A stretch of 7,152 nucleotides of DNA, taken from an uncultured bacterium. Lineage in GTDB: Bacteria; Cyanobacteriota; Vampirovibrionia; Gastranaerophilales; Gastranaerophilaceae. The stretch lies in NCBI GenBank assembly GCA_945910925.1, contig CAMDZX010000097.1, forward strand, positions 1 through 7,152, given 5' to 3'. Numbering within the stretch: position 1 is the stretch's first letter; each line of letters starts with the position of its first letter. The notes beneath the pieces were generated by a model, which saw only the letters and a program-made list of their open reading frames with translations, did not search any database and was not told where the DNA came from. The translations under genes were made by a program, and so were the position numbers. Positions 4,196 to 7,152 of the stretch are shown here, in pieces.

Positions 4196-7152
4196 ATGCC
4201 GATAACCAATTCAGGAAACACAGGGAATGTAAGAGGTAATAATCAATATTTACCTAGAAATACACAAAATCAACCTGAATCAGGAACACAAAACAATATC
4301 CCTCAAGAAGAATTATCGCCTGTAAGTTCAAACTATTACAGACAATTTGGCATAACTCAAAATACAAATTTTTCGGCAGAAAGAGTTTCTTATGATGACG
4401 ACAACACATTACAGGAAATATATACGCTTGATAGAGAAGCGTTCTCTGAGTTAGACCCGTATAACAGTTATAACGAGTTTAAACATTATTTAAGAAGTGA
4501 TAATTTATCCGTATACGCTTTAAAAGATTCTAACAGTCAAATTTTAGGTTATTACCAACTTGAACCGATAAAAAACGGTGATTTATACATTGATTCAATA
4601 GGTTTAAAACCTGAATACAGAAATTCAAGAAAAGGATATAACGCAATTCAATATGCTTGGAATAAAATATTAGATTATGCGGAAAATAATAATGTAGAAA
4701 CATTATCTCTCCATGTCGATGCTACAAATCCAAGACTGTTGAGAATGTATAAGAGTTTAGGTTTTGAAGTTGCAGAAACTTATGACAATTATTATGAAAA
4801 CGGAGCAGGGGCATATTTTATGACAAGGCCCGTACGTATGCAAAATGCAAATCCTGAACCTGTCGCACAAACAACAAACCCTGAACCTGTGTCTGCTATA
4901 CAAACAACTAATCCTGTTAATGTTTCAATGAATATACCTTCAGAAGAAGTTGTAACTCCGGTAATTTCGACATTTAAGCAAGAATATAAACAAGCAGAAG
5001 AAGAATTAAAGAATTACGGACTCAATACCCCTGCTGAGGCTTATAAATATTTGAACCTTTGTATTGAAAACGATAAAAATAATAAAAAAACATTTAATCA
5101 AGATATCTATACATGCGTAAAAGAATTAAGAAAACTGGAACTGCAAGTTGATAATCAAGATAATGATTATTCTAAAAATTTACATGTTAAAGATATTATT
5201 GAAATATTAAAACAACAAGACAAAATTGGTGATATTAAAGTCAGAACAGATATTTTACCGTATATAAAACAAATGGTTAATTCCGGCAATATAAGACCAT
5301 GTGATATTACAGAAATCTTAAGAAGTTCAAAGTTCAATAAGGATGCTCTAAATTTTGCTTGTAAACTAAACAAAAATCAACGCGCTGCAATAGATGTATG
5401 TATGAAAGACAATGAATTTAACAAACAGGCTGCAGATATGTATCTTGAACTAAATGATAGAGGAATTGATAATAGCGCATTAATTCTTTTGGGATACAAA
5501 ACCGTTAACGGTGAAACTGTTTTTGATTCTTCATCAGTAAGAGCGGGAGCAAGATATTTGGCTCTTGATAACTATGAGTATCCTATGAGTCATGATTATG
5601 ATACTAAGGGTATTCTTGAAACAGGATGCCCACTTGATGTTTATTTAAAATTCTATGACAAGATTCATGATATAAAAAAAGATTTTGGGATAAACTTAAG
5701 CACTTTATTCATACACAAAGACAGAACGGCATCATTAATAAAAGCTGCTGCGTATAAAGGTTATGAAGGCGAAGACTTCTGGGACGGAAAAGTTGTTAAT
5801 GATTATAAGCAGTTGATAGAAAATAAGACTTTCTTTTTTAACGAAGGCAATAGCTTCGACATTGAGAAAAATAATTATATTACAACATCTGAAATATTAA
5901 ATTCATGCAAAACAAAAGAGAACGGATATCTTCCTATGCGATATAATCCGAGCCTTTTAGATAAAGCTATTCAACTAAAAGAGGCAGGTTTTACATCAGA
6001 CATTCCGAAATTGATGGAATTATGCAAAACAAGAACTGATATAGGAAATCGTTATGAAACCGTAAAATTTGATGATGCAATTTTTAATGCAATACTTGAA
6101 CTTAAATCAACTCGTCCTTATTCAGATATAAATACAGTTTCACCAATTATTGAAGCAAGTAAAACAACTCATAATAACAATGAGGAATTTGATTTAGGTT
6201 TCTTTAATACCATAAAGGATAATCATCCTGATACATTTAAGTATTTTATAAAAAGAGATAAAAACGGAAACAAAGAATACTTTGACAAAGATTTATACAA
6301 TTATTATATTCACTCAGGAGTTCATGAGGTTGAAGCACTTTCTAACAGAGATTCTAAAGGGAATCGTATGGTAAATAAAAATGCCATTGATGCTTACAAA
6401 CGCCTTTCAGAAATGAATTACGAAGTTGCTTTTAACGATGAACAAAATATGAGTAAACAAAAAGCTGACAGACTTCTGATTTCACGTTGTATAGATAACT
6501 ATAATGATTTTTCGGAGAAATTCAATACAGATGTATTTAATAAGATAATATTTTTACTTAATAAAGGATTAACAGGCAGTGATACTAACAAAATCATATA
6601 TTCATGCAGAGAATATAAGGGAAATGAAGAAATTTATAATCCTTTATCAGAGAAAAAATATCAAAAAATTGTAGAACTACTTGATAGAAATATCGATATT
6701 GAGAGTGCAATTGCAATAAGTAGTGGGTATAATGAACCTGAAAAACTCGAAAAATATGATATCTTATACAACAAGGGCGTAACAGGTGGTGCATTATCAA
6801 CAGGAATAAATGCATGTTATGAAAAAGAGGACGAACTCTCGGAACCTGAATTTAACCAATTAGCATTTGACAGGTTATTAGTAGCAACTGATAGAGATTT
6901 TACTCCATCATATATTAATGCTTGCAAAGATGACAACAAGTTTAGTGACAGGATATTCAGACTTGGTCTTGATATGCAAGATAGAGGTTATACCACAAAA
7001 CAAATTGAAGAAATACTAAATGTATGTCATGAAAAACAAAATGACACAAATAAACTCTCAGGACAAAAAACAAGTTTTAATTATGATATGTTCTCAAAAG
7101 TTCAAGAGCTTGAACAGCTTGGAATAGACAAAGATAATATCAAAGAAATATT
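4196..7152 (+). CDS. Large GNAT acetyltransferase-like protein with helical repeat array (3' end outside window)
   Basis: The frame is open for 985 codons and has no stop by the window end. ATG 4196 has a strong Shine-Dalgarno (AGGAG, 4185-4189) 6 bases upstream. Layout: residues 1-60 are polar and Asn/Gln/Thr-rich, probably disordered, with no signal peptide; about 60-213 resembles a GNAT N-acetyltransferase fold, with strand-turn IDSIGLKPEYRNSRKGYNAI (131-150, motif A) and the C-terminal motif NPRLLRMYKSLGFEV (178-192); 217-245 is a Pro/Thr linker with two NPEPV units; the remainder is almost wholly predicted alpha-helix, with repeats of the form aliphatic helix, G-[IFLY]-T/D turn, second helix, Cys-Lys/Arg. 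GNAT enzymes acetylate amines from acetyl-CoA; in motif A the usual R-x-x-G-x-G reads RNSRKG, so the first glycine is Arg and activity is uncertain. No transmembrane segment is seen. Fusion of an enzyme to a long helical array recalls secreted effectors, but no secretion signal supports that. Function unknown. Confidence 0.9.
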   Translation, partial: MPITNSGNTGNVRGNNQYLPRNTQNQPESGTQNNIPQEELSPVSSNYYRQFGITQNTNFSAERVSYDDDNTLQEIYTLDREAFSELDPYNSYNEFKHYLRSDNLSVYALKDSNSQILGYYQLEPIKNGDLYIDSIGLKPEYRNSRKGYNAIQYAWNKILDYAENNNVETLSLHVDATNPRLLRMYKSLGFEVAETYDNYYENGAGAYFMTRPVRMQNANPEPVAQTTNPEPVSAIQTTNPVNVSMNIPSEEVVTPVISTFKQEYKQAEEELKNYGLNTPAEAYKYLNLCIENDKNNKKTFNQDIYTCVKELRKLELQVDNQDNDYSKNLHVKDIIEILKQQDKIGDIKVRTDILPYIKQMVNSGNIRPCDITEILRSSKFNKDALNFACKLNKNQRAAIDVCMKDNEFNKQAADMYLELNDRGIDNSALILLGYKTVNGETVFDSSSVRAGARYLALDNYEYPMSHDYDTKGILETGCPLDVYLKFYDKIHDIKKDFGINLSTLFIHKDRTASLIKAAAYKGYEGEDFWDGKVVNDYKQLIENKTFFFNEGNSFDIEKNNYITTSEILNSCKTKENGYLPMRYNPSLLDKAIQLKEAGFTSDIPKLMELCKTRTDIGNRYETVKFDDAIFNAILELKSTRPYSDINTVSPIIEASKTTHNNNEEFDLGFFNTIKDNHPDTFKYFIKRDKNGNKEYFDKDLYNYYIHSGVHEVEALSNRDSKGNRMVNKNAIDAYKRLSEMNYEVAFNDEQNMSKQKADRLLISRCIDNYNDFSEKFNTDVFNKIIFLLNKGLTGSDTNKIIYSCREYKGNEEIYNPLSEKKYQKIVELLDRNIDIESAIAISSGYNEPEKLEKYDILYNKGVTGGALSTGINACYEKEDELSEPEFNQLAFDRLLVATDRDFTPSYINACKDDNKFSDRIFRLGLDMQDRGYTTKQIEEILNVCHEKQNDTNKLSGQKTSFNYDMFSKVQELEQLGIDKDNIKEI
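4850..4909 (+). repeat. Imperfect tandem NPEPV...TT linker repeat inside the large gene
   Basis: Residues 219-227 read NPEPVAQTT and residues 228-238 read NPEPVSAIQTT, followed by a third partial unit NPVN. The repeat separates the GNAT domain from the helical array and is probably a flexible linker that has grown by small duplications; the DNA copies (cctgaacctgt at 4853 and 4880) are close to identical over that core. Confidence 0.7.
5942..7152 (+). repeat. Degenerate helix-turn-helix-like protein repeats in the large gene
   Basis: From residue 583 onward at least six units align by eye: LLDKAIQLKEAGFTSDIPKL with MELCK; VFNKIIFLLNKGLTGSDTNK with IIYSCR; KYQKIVELLDRNIDIESAIA; KYDILYNKGVTGGALSTG with INACYE; RIFRLGLDMQDRGYTTKQIE with EILNVCHE; MFSKVQELEQLGIDKDNIKE at the window end. 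The shared pattern is an aliphatic helix, then x-x-G-[FLVYI]-[TD], then a second helix ending near C-[KRYH]. Spacing varies from about 35 to 60 residues. Weaker copies without the Cys occur between residues 350 and 520. The units are diverged at DNA level, so this is an old protein repeat and not a recent tandem duplication. Confidence 0.6.

Noticed and set aside
5167..6815. Short minus-strand open frames within the large repeat gene
   Set aside because: They are antisense to a 985-codon uninterrupted frame and are rich in Leu/Ile/His, as expected from reverse reading of AT-rich coding DNA.
1..7152. CRISPR array, tRNA or rRNA genes, insertion sequences
   Set aside because: No regularly spaced direct repeats, no tRNA cloverleaf-like segment in the gaps, no transposase-like translation and no terminal inverted repeats with target duplications were seen.

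Overview
This is an AT-rich bacterial chromosomal segment with seven protein-coding genes (two of them cut by the window ends) and one gene relic, arranged around a divergent promoter region at about 1996-2118. Codon and base use look uniform throughout. The Shine-Dalgarno sites, the bacterial-type prolyl-tRNA synthetase with an editing insertion, and the biotin-dependent decarboxylase genes point to an anaerobic, probably host-associated bacterium. The style of the small glycine-rich proteins and the large AT-rich effector-like protein reminds me of gut Vampirovibrionia/Melainabacteria (Gastranaerophilales), but that placement is an impression and not something the sequence proves.

Left arm, minus strand, read from 1995 down to 1: two small unrecognised proteins (89 and 150 aa, the second with a perfect glycine zipper), then a biotin-protein ligase (birA), then an OadG-type gamma subunit of a sodium-pumping decarboxylase that overlaps birA by 4 bases (ATGA), then the first 78 codons of a carboxyltransferase of the oxaloacetate decarboxylase alpha / pyruvate carboxylase subunit B type. 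The last three make functional sense together: BirA would attach biotin to the carrier of the decarboxylase/carboxylase whose catalytic and membrane-anchoring subunits follow. The carrier and the beta (ion-pump) subunit are not in the window.

Right arm, plus strand: proS (prolyl-tRNA synthetase, complete, 580 aa) behind a good extended -10 promoter; then, 17 bases downstream, a relic of a Fic/DOC-family gene that has kept its Shine-Dalgarno site and N-terminal domain but begins with ATA and ends before the catalytic HPFxxGNGR motif; then a perfect 10-bp AT-only-flanked inverted repeat; then a very long reading frame (at least 985 aa, still open at the window end). It encodes a disordered N-terminus, a GNAT acetyltransferase-like domain, a short repeated Pro/Thr linker and a long array of degenerate alpha-helical repeats. 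This GNAT-plus-helical-array protein is the most novel object in the window. I cannot assign it a function.
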